Source: Kondoa malvinella (Eukaryota; Basidiomycota; Agaricostilbomycetes; Agaricostilbales; Kondoaceae). From it: a stretch of 64,000 nt of DNA. The translations under genes and the position numbers were made by a program. This document shows, in pieces, positions 1-12,780 of this stretch. The notes under the pieces were generated by a model, which did not search any database, had not been told where the DNA came from, and saw only the letters and a list, made by a program, of their open reading frames with translations. Where the stretch lies: the NCBI GenBank assembly GCA_039545315.1, contig BCIM01000008.1, positions 1 to 64,000 on the forward strand. Reading direction: 5' to 3'. The stretch's first letter is position 1. Each line of letters opens with the position of its first letter.

Positions 1-1939
<1,939 letters not shown>

Positions 1940-1946
<7 letters not shown>

Positions 1947-1955
1947 CCAGATCGC
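1940..1955. other. Junction between mitochondrial and nuclear-type sequence
   Basis: Up to about 1946 the sequence encodes conserved Cox1 (ALGFI). The next codons should give the FLFTIGG-type continuation, but the sequence becomes unrelated (CCAGATCGCCGTCGACACC). To the right, the minus strand carries an open frame that seems to be cut at the same point. I see no long terminal repeat or target-site duplication. The join is therefore either an end-joined mitochondrial insertion or an assembly chimera. Confidence 0.75.
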
Positions 1956-2085
1956 CGTCGACACCCTTGTTGTAAGCCATAATGACTTTCTCGAGATCAT
2001 CCTGACGCTTTTCAACAGCGTCAAGACATCCGGAAACGAAAAGCACCAAGGTGTCTTTATCGATGGCAGGACCTGTAGTATGCAT
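1947..2085 (-). CDS. Fragment of an unidentified protein interrupted at the mitochondrial junction
   Basis: The minus strand from 2085 down to 1947 is an open frame with protein-like composition: IDKDTLVLFVSGCLDAVEKR followed by a charged helical stretch ending near MAYNKGVDGD at the junction. It could start at the ATG at 2083-2085. Alternatively it could be an internal exon whose 3' splice acceptor is the CTACAG at 2076-2071. No stop codon is reached before mitochondrial sequence begins, so the 3' part is missing. I do not recognise the family. The amphipathic charged pattern suggests an alpha-helical or coiled-coil segment. Confidence 0.35.
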
Positions 2086-3191
2086 CAGGAGTGATCAAAA
2101 GGAGGTAATTGCTCCGCACCCTGATGCATGCGAGCCTGAGCCTGATGATGACGGCAGTCAACACCCACTCCATGGCGGCATGGAGAATCAGACGAATAGC
2201 TGATGATTGAGGCGAGAGAGCCACTTGGATGGATTCCGAAGCGTCTTGGGTGTACCGCAATGAGATCACGAGGCGAGGGAATAGCCGACTCCAAGGCAGG
2301 CATGCTACCGGAAGAGACAGAAATCGGTGAGATTCTGCCTCCGCCACTACAGATGCACAGCTAATTAGATGCTGCAATCTGGCAGAAGCCAACACTCACT
2401 GCGCGCGAGGCATAGGCAAAGTTGCATTGGCTCCCGCGCGTCATGTTAGCCTTGTTGATCGCCAGTCCCGTGGCTGCTGATATAAACCCTGGATCCGTTC
2501 TACCAGGAAGGTCGATCTCGACTGCTTCCCTGCCTATGCTGGAGATTATCAACCCTAGCCTGCTTGTGGTCATTGCTGTGTCAGCACTGAATACCGCACC
2601 TCTGACCTCTACGATCCTGCGTACCGATGCAATGATTGACAGCACTAGCGCGACGAAAAGCCTACTCCTCTCCTTGAAGTACGTATCAATGTACACCGTT
2701 GCAGTGAGGCCATCGGGACTCTTCCAGCTAGCTAGACTCGAGGTTGACGCCAGGGGAGACGACGTTGATGACGACCGCGCTGACACGGTGGACCTAGAGC
2801 CAACAGTGCCCGAGGTCACTGCGTGAAACGACCCGCGTCCACTTCGATGGCTAGCCACACTAGACGTCTCCTCGACATCGTTCGTCTGAGGCTGAGGGGC
2901 CCTGTGCTGTCCTGGAGCTTCGGTGAGATCCGCTACAGCATGCTCAAGACTGGTTTATTTACGGCTTCCGCGGGCTGGACCCTTGTGAGAGGAAGAGAAG
3001 GGAAGGCACAGGGTTGGGTTTAGCATTACTTTGGGACTTAGAGCTTCTCGCCCTCTCTTGTACTTGAATCATTCACGTTACACATCGCATTACAGTCAGG
3101 CCTAGACACAACAGTCAGGAGTGATTAGCGATTTACGTGCTTCCAAGTTAGCCAGCGCGCCGAGTAGGGTCTGGGCTGATAGGGAGCAACG
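2086..3191. other. Unresolved stretch; no gene model supported
   Basis: Overlapping open frames exist on both strands (minus 2361-2858, plus 2422-2826), but neither shows a recognisable domain. Their Ser/Ala/Thr-rich composition looks like antisense shadowing of one another. The minus strand could hold upstream exons of the fragment ending at the junction. The last 170 bases should contain the promoter and 5' leader of the HD-domain gene that starts at 3192. Confidence 0.3.
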
Positions 3192-4039
3192 ATGTCATCA
3201 GCACAAGAAGACCCAATTGCTGCTTATGGCCTGACAGCTGTGCCTGCAGATCCATCAAAGCCCTCTCCCAGCAGCTCGGAACCGCCTATACCGCTCAAAG
3301 ACTCAGATTTCGCTCCACCTTCAACCGCCCTTGCTGATCGCATCAGCCAATACGCTCGAGACAAGCTACCCACACAGACCTTCAACCACTCGTTGCGAGT
3401 CTACAGCTATGGTCGCATCATCGCAGAGAGCTACTTTCCTCAATTCGGCCTTACGAGCGGTTCTAAGCTAGACGAGACTTGGTTCATTACAGCTATGCTG
3501 CACGACATTGGCACAACGCCGAATCACATTCACTCTACCAAGTTGAGCTACGAGTTCTGGGCAGGATTGCACACTCGTGACCTGTTGTTGAATGACCAAG
3601 AGGGAGTGGTAGCGCCGGTGGAGCAGATGGAAAGCATTGTTGAAGCCATTATCCGGCACCAAGATGTACAGGAGAAGGGTTCCATCTCTACTTTGGTGAG
3701 TTCTCGAGACGAGTTTTAATTCTTGGCTGATATGAAGTAGACCCGGCTGATCCACCTCGGCACTTTGATGGACAATATTGGCAAAGGAAAGGAGATGGTA
3801 CATGAAGCGACTGTCAAGGCAGTGAACGAGAAGTACAGCAGGAAGCAGTGGAGTGGGTGTTTCAGAGATACAGTAGAGCTGGAAAAGCGGTGCGTTTGCG
3901 ACAAAGTATGTGTAGCAGGAGACCTTCCGCTGACAGATGCTGCAGATTGAAACCTTGGGCGATGGTGTCAAGAATAGAGGGATTCGAGGACGCCATTCAA
4001 GAGAATGCTAACACAATCATGAAAGAGTGGGATGCGTAA
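3192..4039 (+). CDS. Cyanamide hydratase-like HD-domain protein
   Basis: Probable urea hydro-lyase of the fungal cyanamide hydratase (Ddi2/Ddi3, Cah) family. Family members add water to cyanamide to give urea through a metal-binding HD domain. Three exons are clear: 3192-3695, 3741-3889 and 3946-4039, with GT-AG introns of 45 and 56 nt. The joined product is about 247 residues, the usual family length. Metal-site motifs are NHSLRVYSYGRI (first His), AMLHDIGTT (HD pair) and AIIRHQD (later His). It ends with KPWAMVSRIEGFEDAI, in the expected family position. A Pro/Ser-rich tail of about 40 residues precedes the domain. It stands alone, convergent with the Nudix gene. The substrate could differ from cyanamide, since the family is broad. 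Confidence 0.85.
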
Positions 4040-4620
4040 TCGATTGTAGATAGACGGAAAGAGGTGATTACCGACCAGACAATGCTAGCACAGTGTTGTT
4101 GGACAGAGCCAGAGCGCGCCAAAATAGGATTCCTATTGTTTCGCAAGTGCTGCATCAAAGCTACATCTCGGAAAAGGCCGTGTAGCAGAACAGCACGGCA
4201 GTGTGTCAAGGCTGACATTGAATCGCTCGAACCTGATGTAGACGACAGCTGCCAGAGTTGAATGCAAAGGAGTCAGACAAGCTAGGCGGACAGGCGTTAG
4301 CTAATAACGCAAGAACAGGCGTTAGCTGGCCTTACCAAACAATGCCTAAGAGTCAGTCCGTTGCTAGTTTTGAGACTTGTGATACAGAGTCGGCACTGCG
4401 CTGAAGCTACTGATCCGAGCTGGTTTAGGTCCTTGCAGAGCTGAAAATCATAAGATGCGTCGAAGCTGGCGGCATACAAATGCTGTTGCTGAATGGCAGT
4501 GTATCAGAAAGGCCCTGGACTCGGATGAAAATATTCTCAGCGAACCTTGCCGTCTCGACCTTGAATACATCCCGTGCCTAAATTCTACCTTTGGGACATC
4601 ACAGAGGAGATTGCTGTATT
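4040..4620. other. Intergenic region between convergent genes, with a short direct repeat
   Basis: No coding exon is supported here. It separates the 3' ends of the HD-domain gene and the Nudix gene. The 13-mer ACAGGCGTTAGCT occurs twice, near 4288 and 4315. Confidence 0.4.
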
Positions 4621-5683
4621 CTAGGAACTTCTCAGCTCGCGCAGGTCTTTGACATGACTCGCGTTGCCGTCCAAGACTGAAGCGACAAGTTGGGCCCACG
4701 TCAGCTGTGTTGGTGCTCTGGTAATAAAAGAAGCCTCCAGTGGTGCGTATGCTATTGATGCGGTCTTGAGCAAGATGTCAGCCGTCAGACCAACAACGTC
4801 TTAGAAACAAGCTCAGTCATCAGAATGTACAGACAAGAAGAACTAACTAGAGGGCAGGCCATCGTGTCCTATGTTGTGCAGGCGGTATTTCGATCCTTCT
4901 AGCCATCCCACATCTTGATAAGAATGCTTGAATTGCGGATTCGGCTGGTCTTCAAGACAAAAGAGGCTCTTGAGCGGTATGTGAAATATAGCAGAGACTT
5001 CTGCTGAATTGGGCACCAGGGCTGGTAAGACATACGAAGCGGGAGAAACAAGGAGGTAGACTGTCGGGATTACGAAGAGCAGGTTGCGACTGTATGAGAT
5101 TGTCAACAGAAGGCATTCACACTAATACGAGTACCTACCTGACTGTCAGAGGAAGATCTGCGAGGTGGATCGCCTGGCAGTCATCTGCAAGAACCAGATC
5201 GATTTCTTCTTGAGCTTCTCGCAGCTACATGACAAGTCAGCACGGATCTTCAGGACATCTAGGCGACGCACAGCAGTATCGTGAGGTGTACGGTCTGTCG
5301 CAGTTTCGAAGCGTCCTCCGCTATTACAAGATGTAAGCCTCCGATCCATATAGAGCGGGAGGCTTACGGAAGAGCAGTATCACCAGGATGAGATCGCAAA
5401 GACAGAGCACGGGTAGTTAAAGTGACTTGAAGCTCGCCCGAGTTTGTGATGGAGAGCAGAATTAAGACGGCTGCTAGCTTCCCCTTTGGCAGTCTTGAGC
5501 TGACATCTCAGCATGTGTGGAAGCATCTACACGAAGCCTTTGAGCGTACGAAGTCCATTGGGTGCTGTGTCTATGCGAATCTTTGAGCTGGAGTATTGCT
5601 GTCCTGCATTCTGGCGAAGGCTGCGGATCCAACCTGGAAAGAATAGCCTGCAGATCTCTCGAGGTGGTATCACTGGCTTGCAT
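4621..5683 (-). CDS. Nudix hydrolase, coenzyme A diphosphatase (Pcd1/NUDT7-like)
   Basis: Predicted to split CoA and its derivatives into phosphopantetheine and 3',5'-ADP, as yeast Pcd1 does in peroxisomes. At least six exons join with good splice signals. Upstream of the Nudix box lies the family pattern KLAAVLILLS, then LRSHPGDTALPGG. The box holds GGRFETATDR and then TALREAQEEIDL across one intron, so the catalytic REAQEE is intact. The usual Gly near the end of the box is Asp (EEIDL). Downstream, AEVSAIFHIPLKSL and VVGLTADILLKTASIAY match the C-terminal half of this subfamily. The start is the ATG at 5681-5683; an in-frame ATG at 5773 would add a basic leader (MICRRFSAV) that could target mitochondria. 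The C-terminus LRELRSS is not a PTS1 signal. Confidence 0.8.
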
Positions 5684-5857
5684 CGTATCTGATCGTTGGA
5701 CTGGATTTGTAGCTGGCAAGTAGTCGCGCTTCAGAATGACCGGCGCAACAGCTGAAAAGCGTCGGCAAATCATCAAAGGCAAAAGGACATGACTCTGTAT
5801 ATACTATAGCGCACAAGGCATAGACTGCATAAGAAGATGCCGACACTGCATGACAGC

Positions 5858-6622
5858 TCAGATGACAAGCTCCTCTTCCAACTCGAAAGCATCGATGATC
5901 AGAAAGTGCTCAATCCTCTTCTTCCTTTGCTCTTCCTCCTGTGCACCATCAGTACAGACGCTCAATGTATATGTATAGACATGCCTCTTCATCTGACACA
6001 AAAGGTCTGCCAGGAGCTTTGTCGGCCTTTGTCGGTTGCTTCAAGCGTTTCTTAGGCTTCGTTTCAGGCTGAGCAGCTCGTATCAACCTTTGTGAAGAGA
6101 GGGACATATGTGAAGGAAGAGCACCCCTGATTCACTTTCAGAGAGATCAAGCTGCGCAACTGGACCAGCCAGAGGCATTAGGCAAAGTGCGAATAGGTAC
6201 AGGAGAGGCTCCTACAGGCCTTCTTTTGTTTGATGTGCTGACCAGAACGCTTAGAAGAAGAGCGGGTTGGAAGATCCTTCATGCTTGGAAGCGATGCATG
6301 AGACAAAGGACAACGAGACGGAAGACAGGAAAAGGCACAGCAAGGCTGTCTTGATAGGTGACAGAGTCTCGCTTGTACGCGATGCTCGAGGCGATCTACC
6401 TGATCCTTTGCCCTTGTTGACAGCATACGTTACATCCTGTTGTTGTGAGACAGGCGATAAAGGGGAAAGTGTAGTGTCATCTGAGCTTTGAGCTGTCGTA
6501 GGAGTCGTGGATTGTTCCAAGCTATTGTCTGGTGACATGCCCTTGAGGGTCTTGGACGTTGGTGACAAGCGGACGAGTCGCCGGAAGGCTGACTGCTGTA
6601 CCAGAAGAATGCTTGAAGACAT
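5858..6622 (-). CDS. Unidentified small gene, exon structure unresolved
   Basis: Two segments look coding. The 3' segment runs from an ATG at 6107: MSLSSQRLIRAAQPETKPKK leads into a Lys/Pro-rich stretch, then an acidic tail ending FELEEELVI with a stop at 5858. Its two exons join in frame only if the intron 5984-5939 uses a GC-AG donor (GAG/gcatgt). The 5' segment runs from an ATG at 6622: MSSSILLVQQSAFRRLVRL, an Arg-rich, acid-free start resembling a mitochondrial presequence, then a Ser/Thr/Pro-rich stretch. I could not find splice sites joining the two with certainty, so they may be one gene or two. I do not recognise the family. Confidence 0.35.
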
Positions 6623-6879
6623 ACTAGGGACGCTCCAGCTGTTCAGACAACTTGAAATCCTCATCTGAACAGGACAGCCAGTCACGCTGCTACTTACGAG
6701 GCCCAGAACGGACTCTTGCAAGACTCAAACGCGCTCTCAGAGCTTGACTGAACAGCAAAAAAGACTCGAAAGTCGTCCTTCCTTTCGCTGTTCTCACCCC
6801 TTGAGCTCTGAACTTTGCAAGACCTGTTGCATCTGTATCTCAAGCGTGACCTTGTTGTGTCTGAACACCTCAAGAAGTC
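6623..6879. promoter_or_regulatory. Probable divergent promoter of the small minus gene and KAP104
   Basis: The 257 bases lie between the possible minus-strand start at 6622 and the KAP104 start at 6880. No clear TATA element was noted. Its divergent use depends on the uncertain minus-strand gene. Confidence 0.35.
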
Positions 6880-9800
6880 ATGTCTGCTATCTGGCAACCG
6901 CAAGAAGAGGGACTTCGCGACCTTTTGACTTGCATAGAACAGTCGAGAAGCACAGACAATGCTCTACAGCGTCAAGTACAGCAGGTCAGTCCGGTAGCTT
7001 CAAAGGTCTGTGCATTTAGCCTGATGTAATCACCTCCAGCGATTCGACCTGTTCAATCAAGTTCCAGACTTCAACGCCTATCTCGCCTATGTTCTAGTCA
7101 ACCCTATTCAAGGTGTGGAGTCTCAGAACAGAGCAGTAGCAGGCTACCTCCTGGTGAACAACCTCCGCACTCGCTTCTTGTCCATCCCTGCGCCTACTAT
7201 AGAATACATCAAATCCGTCATCTTTACTGGGGTGCAAGATACCGAAGCAGATGTTCGCCGCAGTGCAGGCAACGCGCTTACTTGGCTTATTCGTGGACTT
7301 GTACCGGAAAATTGGCCGCAAGCGCTGATGCAACTATTGGAACTCGCCAAATCCAGTAACGCAGAAATTCAAGAGGTATGTTCCATCCTTTCACTTGTAA
7401 CAGCTTCTGTAAGCTGATGTCATGTTCAACAGAATGCAGTCTCGACCTTTGCAAAGATATGTCAAGACATCCCAAAAGCGCTAGAACGAGTCCAGGTCAA
7501 CGGCAACTCATTTCTCGACTTTCTGATACCCGAACTCCTTCAGCTGCTAGAATCATCAGATCCAAAGATCCGCTCGTCAACGCTCAACTGTCTCACACCC
7601 TTCATCGAGCAAGAGTCGACAAGCCAAAATGCTCTGTCGCGTCACATTGACCTCTTTATTGCTGCGCTCTTCAAACGCGCATCAGATTCTTCATCGGCAG
7701 TCCGCAAACAAGTATGCACGGCCATGGTTGCGCTACTTGCCAATCGCCCTCAGAAACTCTTGCCAGAGATCAACGGCGTGGTCGACTACGTCTTGCATTG
7801 CACCATGGACAGCGACGTCGATCTCGCTTTGGAAGCATGCGAGTTTTGGCTTTCTTTCGCAGAAGACCCAGAACTACATACAGCTCTATATCCTTTCCTT
7901 CCCCGAGTTGCGCCTACTCTGCTCAACTGTACCAAATACGACGACGATGAACTTTTCGCGTTAGGTGCTTTCGACGATGAGAATGATGCCGCGGTACCAG
8001 ACAAGGCCACTGATATCAAGCCTCGGCATTTCGGGGCTAGCAAAACTCATGCCCAAGAAAAAGAAGCTGGTGCAGACGCTGCAAAGACTGGCGCACAAAG
8101 CGGCGGGAGCGGGAGAGGCAATGTCACAAATGGAGAGGATGAAGAAGAGGACGAGGAAGAAGAGGAAGACGATGACGATGAGGATGATGAAGGCTACACA
8201 GAGTGGACATTACGCAAGTGTGCTGCTGCCGCGTTGGATGTTATGGCGACTGCCTTCGAGAAAGATCTGATGGCTGTCTTGCTTCCATATTTGAAGGAGA
8301 AACTGTTCAGCGAAGATTGGCTGGAGCGCGAAAGTGGCATTCTGACTATTGGAGCTATTGCAGAGGGTCAGTTGCTTTCTTCATGCACCCTGTCACCAAT
8401 CTGACATGCGCTATTAGGCTGTGTGCGGGATCTCGGAGAACACCTCACGACTTTGATACCATATCTGATCAATACACTGAACGATGCTAAGGTAGATCTC
8501 CGGCTGTGGTTCTTTGTTAAGTGGCAGGCTAATCAGCATCTATAGCCTCTTATCCGATCAATCGCTTGCTGGGCGTTAGGTCGGTATGCCGCCTGGCTCA
8601 TACCAGAAGATGCTACGCCGGAACATAAGCAGACGTACTTTGTGCCCGCCATGGAGAATGTGAGCAATACAACGCTTACTGTATTGTTCGATGCTAATTC
8701 TAGACTTTTAGCTACTACGAATGCTGCTTGATGACAACAAGAAAGTACAAGAAGCCGGCTGCAGCGCTTTCGCAACTTTAGAAGAAGAAGCTGGCGGTGA
8801 ACTTGATCCTTTTCTTGGGCCTATCCTTCAGCAGCTCGTCTTTGCGTTCTCTAAATACCAGCAGAAGAATCTGCTCATTCTTTATGATGCCATCGGAACT
8901 CTCGCTGATGCCGTCGGCGACTCGCTCAACCAGAAAGAGCTCATCGACACGCTTATGCCGTCTCTTATAGGCAAATGGCAAGCACTCGAAGATGACGATG
9001 ACGATATCATTCCGCTCTTGGAGGTGAGCGTGTTGCTTCTTAACTTTCTGTCTCATCTAATTGATCAATTTAGTGCATGTCTTCCGTGGTCATCGCCATT
9101 GCTTCTGGATTCGTTCCGTATGCTCAACCAGTCTTTGAGCGATGTGTTCGCATAGTTCATCAGAACTTGGTCCATTTCCAAACATACCAGCAGAACCCGC
9201 AAGCCTACGACATGCCAGACAAGACATTCCTTGTTGTCGCTCTTGACCTACTCAGCGGTCTGACGCAAGGTCTTCAAGATGATAGCAACGCTTTGTATCA
9301 AACACAGGAAGCCCAGGTCTTCACCTTGCTGATTCTGTGCCTCCAAGTAAGTCTTTTGGTCGATCACACGATTCTTGTCATAATAAGTCTTCATAGTACC
9401 CCGATCCTGCTGTTCGACAATCGGCGTATGCTCTACTGGGAGATTGCGCGATCTCCGTCTTCCCCTTACTCAAGCGACATCTGCCTCAGATCATGCCTCA
9501 TCTAACAAATCAGATCGAGACTGAACCAAAGATGGAGACGGTCAGCGTGTGCAACAATGCCGCATGGTCAGCAGGCGAGTTGGCTCTCAAATTACGTCAG
9601 TCACCATCTTAATGCTTTCGGTCGTCGCTCATGCGTGTGTTCAGAATCTGAGGTTGAACCATACGTCAACCCGCTCATATTGCGCTTGGTGCCGCTTCTA
9701 CTCTCCAATAAAGCTGCAAGATCATTGGCCGAGAACGCTGCCGTCACGATTGGGCGATTGGGTCTAGTCTCACCACAGCTGGTAGCGCCGCATCTTGAGG

Positions 9801-10252
9801 TCTTTATCACCAATTGGTATGTTGTTCCGTACGCGAGAAACTCTCCTGTAGCTAACAACATTCTGCAGGTGTAACGCGCTGGCGGAGATCAAGGACAACG
9901 ACGAGAAAGATTCCGCATTCCGAGGCATTTGCATGGTCATCCAAGTCAACCCGAGTGGGCTGTCCAAGGTGAGTGGTTTCCACTTCTCTCTGACCTGCAT
10001 CGATCAGATCATTCCCAGGGCTTCCCTTTCTTCCTCAATGCTGTAGCAAGATGGCAACGACCTTCAGCAGAGCTCAACGAAATGTTCCGGGCAGTAAGTC
10101 ATTCGTAATATAAGCAGAGCTTAGCTAAGCGATCTGTGACATTGCAGATTCTATCCGGCTTCAAAGATGCAGCAGGTCCCGGCTGGCAAACAACATTATC
10201 GGCACTTCCGCCCATGATTCAGACTCGCCTCAAAGAAAGATATTCCGTCTAA
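6880..10252 (+). CDS. KAP104: Transportin (karyopherin beta-2, Kap104)
   Basis: Nuclear import receptor of the importin-beta superfamily that carries RNA-binding proteins with PY-type signals into the nucleus and is released by RanGTP. The start ATG at 6880 gives [16 protein letters not shown], matching the conserved N-terminal helix; the first intron begins at 6985. HEAT repeats follow across about ten short introns. Diagnostic matches to transportin are [15 protein letters not shown], the acidic H8 loop (long Glu/Asp run near 8140-8190), [47 protein letters not shown] and [17 protein letters not shown] near the C-terminus. Length is about 930 residues, close to the family norm. It ends at a TAA at 10250-10252, convergent with the lectin gene. 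Confidence 0.95.
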
Positions 10253-10583
10253 TCGCAGGCCTTCAGTATTGATACAACAAGAAGTGCCTGCTGCTTTTTT
10301 TCGGTGTTGTTCTTTATACAAGGATACCATTCATATATCGTTCGTACCAGACACGGAAGGCCTGAGTTGCCTTAAGCACGGTCTCTCCTACATATAGGGT
10401 AGCATAGTTTTAGCATTCATAGGGTCAGCATAGGGGTAGCATAGACATCGGGCAAGGAAACATCACGCATTAAGGGCAAATGAAGTCTACGGACTGACTG
10501 AACACATTTCGGACTGACTGAGCACATCTCGTTTGCTTATCACTCTCGGTTCGAGAAGATCGCTTCACATTGCATAGCATGCT
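10253..10583. other. Intergenic region between convergent genes
   Basis: This spacer separates the KAP104 stop from the lectin 3' end and holds no gene. It is locally repetitive, with several AGCATAG-like words near 10400-10445 and a 20-bp tandem duplication listed separately. Polyadenylation signals for both genes are expected here. Confidence 0.5.
10491..10530. repeat. Tandem duplication of a 20-bp unit
   Basis: GGACTGACTGAACACATTTC is followed directly by GGACTGACTGAGCACATCTC; 18 of 20 positions are identical. It lies in the 3' spacer between KAP104 and the lectin gene. Confidence 0.85.
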
Positions 10584-12043
10584 CTACACGACTAGAATCG
10601 CTTGCTGTCCCTCCGAGCTGTCGTACCCTCGTCAGCAAAGGAAATGCAAAGGAAATCAAGAGGACTGGTTTAGACTTACCCTTCCACTTCCATGCTGCAT
10701 TACCCGCTACACCCAACACTGCCAAGATAGACATCCACTTGATAAACCAGAACAGATAGCTGAAGAAGCCGATGGTGCGAGAAGATCGGTAGTTTTCGCC
10801 CAAATGAGGCGGATGGTATACTACGTTCGAGGTTGAAATCTGCACAATGTCATGCTCATCTATCATCATAGATAAGTCCCGATGTAGTCTTTCAAGAAGA
10901 TCTCACGTACCGCTGACATCGCCAGTGTGCGCAGAAAAGCCCAGATAAGGGGAGCCAGGCAAAGTGACGTTGAAAGCCGTAAAGCATGTTTGCCATCTGC
11001 TGGTCAATCAGCAGGGTCTGGCCGCTGTTCAAAGATGCGTACTCGTCCCATTGCTCTGTCTGAAGTTGCAGCTGCGAAGCAGATAGTCAGAATGGTTATT
11101 TGATTGGTCGTGACGGCGCACCTCGAGAAATTGGTTCTTGAAGTAGGTCAGCTTGGCTTTGGCTGAGATTTCGGTTCTGCGAAAGTCAATCTAACCACAA
11201 AGCCCTACTGAGCGTCGTTCAAACCGCCGGTCAAAGCGGTGACTGACCGAACATCGCCCTAGCTCTTGACCTGCTCCATCCTTTTGCACATCATAGATCT
11301 TTGTACCGTCGTTCAAGATGGCCAGTACTTCAGGAAAGACGTAGGCATGCCGCGAGTTTGCATAGGTGTCGAAGAAGACGCCTAAGCCTTCCCACTGATC
11401 TACGCTGCCGAAGACGGGACCTTGTTGTGCCCTTCCTCTTGTCAGCCACATTGCAAAGCCATCTCCATACAGCGAGTTTGCTTTCCCGTCTACCCGAAAT
11501 TCAAACTCGATCTCGAAAGAAGTCGGTGTAAGAGGTAAGCGAGACCAAAGCCAGCCTGACTGAGATGGACGGTCTTGCGTTAGTCTTATGTGCTTGTTTG
11601 TGTTGATGATGCTGCAACGGTTGGTGAGCATAAGACTCGCCAGCGAAGCAGCACGGTCAAGGCATACGAAGAGCCTCCAAAGTCAAACCTGCGAAAGCAT
11701 CATCAGCTTGCGTCGTAACCAGACGTGTTGCAAGAGCGTACCATCTGTTCTGTAGATCACTGTCCACGTAGGCTGTAATGCAGCTGCGCTTCAACACGCG
11801 CTTTGACGGGCCATTGCAAGAAATGGCTCACGAGCGTAAATGGAATGTGTGCGTAAAGGCACTGTTCGTTCTGTCGTGCCTTTCATGCTGCCAGGTATCT
11901 GTCACACAGCGTATCATCAGCTCTGTGGCCTGACTGATTGCACGCGCTGGCTCAATTCGACGCACATTTCTGTCTCCTTTGGCTTTGCCCTGAACGACGG
12001 CCACCAGACCTGCTGTGCAGGCCAGCCATACAAGCAGCTGCAT
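10584..12043 (-). CDS. L-type lectin of the early secretory pathway (VIP36/ERGIC-53 family)
   Basis: Type I membrane cargo receptor that binds high-mannose glycoproteins between ER and Golgi. The ATG at 12043 starts a signal peptide (MQLLVWLACTAGLVAVVQG). Exons then give VPLRTHSIYAPYVD, QNRWFDFGG, IRLTQDRPSQSGWLWSR and FEIEFEFRVDG, in the family order. Carbohydrate and Ca-site motifs are present: GDGFAMWLT, FFDTYANSRHAY and LNDGTKIYD. A C-terminal helix (FWFIKWMSILAVLGVAG) is followed by a short tail with Trp/Lys. The last intron is uncertain. If the GTAAGT donor at the tail is used, the stop is at 10584; if not, translation runs to 10540. No clear dilysine or FF exit signal is visible. About 350 residues. 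Confidence 0.85.
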
Positions 12044-12780
12044 CTTGAAGAACAGATGCAAACGCGAAGACGAAGAGAAGTCGTTAAAAGAGGTCGTGTG
12101 CTGTCAAGACATGCGAAGTCACTGCAAAACGCAAAGTCAACAGCAAGATAGTCTTCTATAGCAGCACTACTCGTGGCCGCTCTGATGCTCCACATTCTCC
12201 TACCTCGAGCGTCCCCCCAGTGCTGGCTCCGTTCGTGTTGTCTGTATCAACACAATCTATCCATTTCATTCCAGCGTCGCGATGAGGCTTTCGGTCTGTC
12301 GCGGAAAGATCGTTTGACTGCGCGAGCTCCTGTTTGATTGTAGAAGCCAGGACCTTTGCGTATGAGTTCAATTCGGCGTTATTAGCTAGACTGGCAAAAC
12401 TGCATCTCCTGGGCTCTCGCATGCGCCGCGGGCTTGCTATATGTACTTACGTGCTTCCATCAACGGTACAGTGTACTAGTCTGTATTCATGGCAGATTGA
12501 CCGAGTGTTTGCCATCTCACCTCTTCGGAAAGCATCTCTTCTTAGCTACCGCCTGAGCACAAGAAGGCGCCTTCAAGTCCACACAAACTCAAGGATCCCG
12601 ACTTACTTGATTAACGTGTACCCAAGTCTTCCTGTTTCATCAGGTCCTGCATTGATCTCTTTCTGTATATTGCTCCCATGGCGTTTCTCTTTGTGCTGTC
12701 TTACAGTGCCGATTTCCACCTTGCTTCCCTCCCCTTCAATCACAGCGGCTCCGTATCGATCCTTGCATATAGCTCTAAAG
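12044..12780. other. Divergent intergenic region
   Basis: The region separates the lectin start (minus, 12043) from the membrane-protein start (plus, 12781). A plus-strand open frame at 12334-12873 overlaps the next gene's first exon in another frame and has no recognisable domain, so I take it as chance. The region should contain both promoters. Confidence 0.4.

Noticed and set aside
2422..2826. Plus-strand frame with a signal-peptide-like start (MLALLIASPVAA)
   Set aside because: It is antisense to an equally long minus frame, has low-information composition, and no domain or splice support.
8190..8270. Second open frame through the acidic stretch of KAP104 (Arg/Lys-rich product)
   Set aside because: It is a shadow of the Glu/Asp run that forms the conserved acidic loop of transportin.
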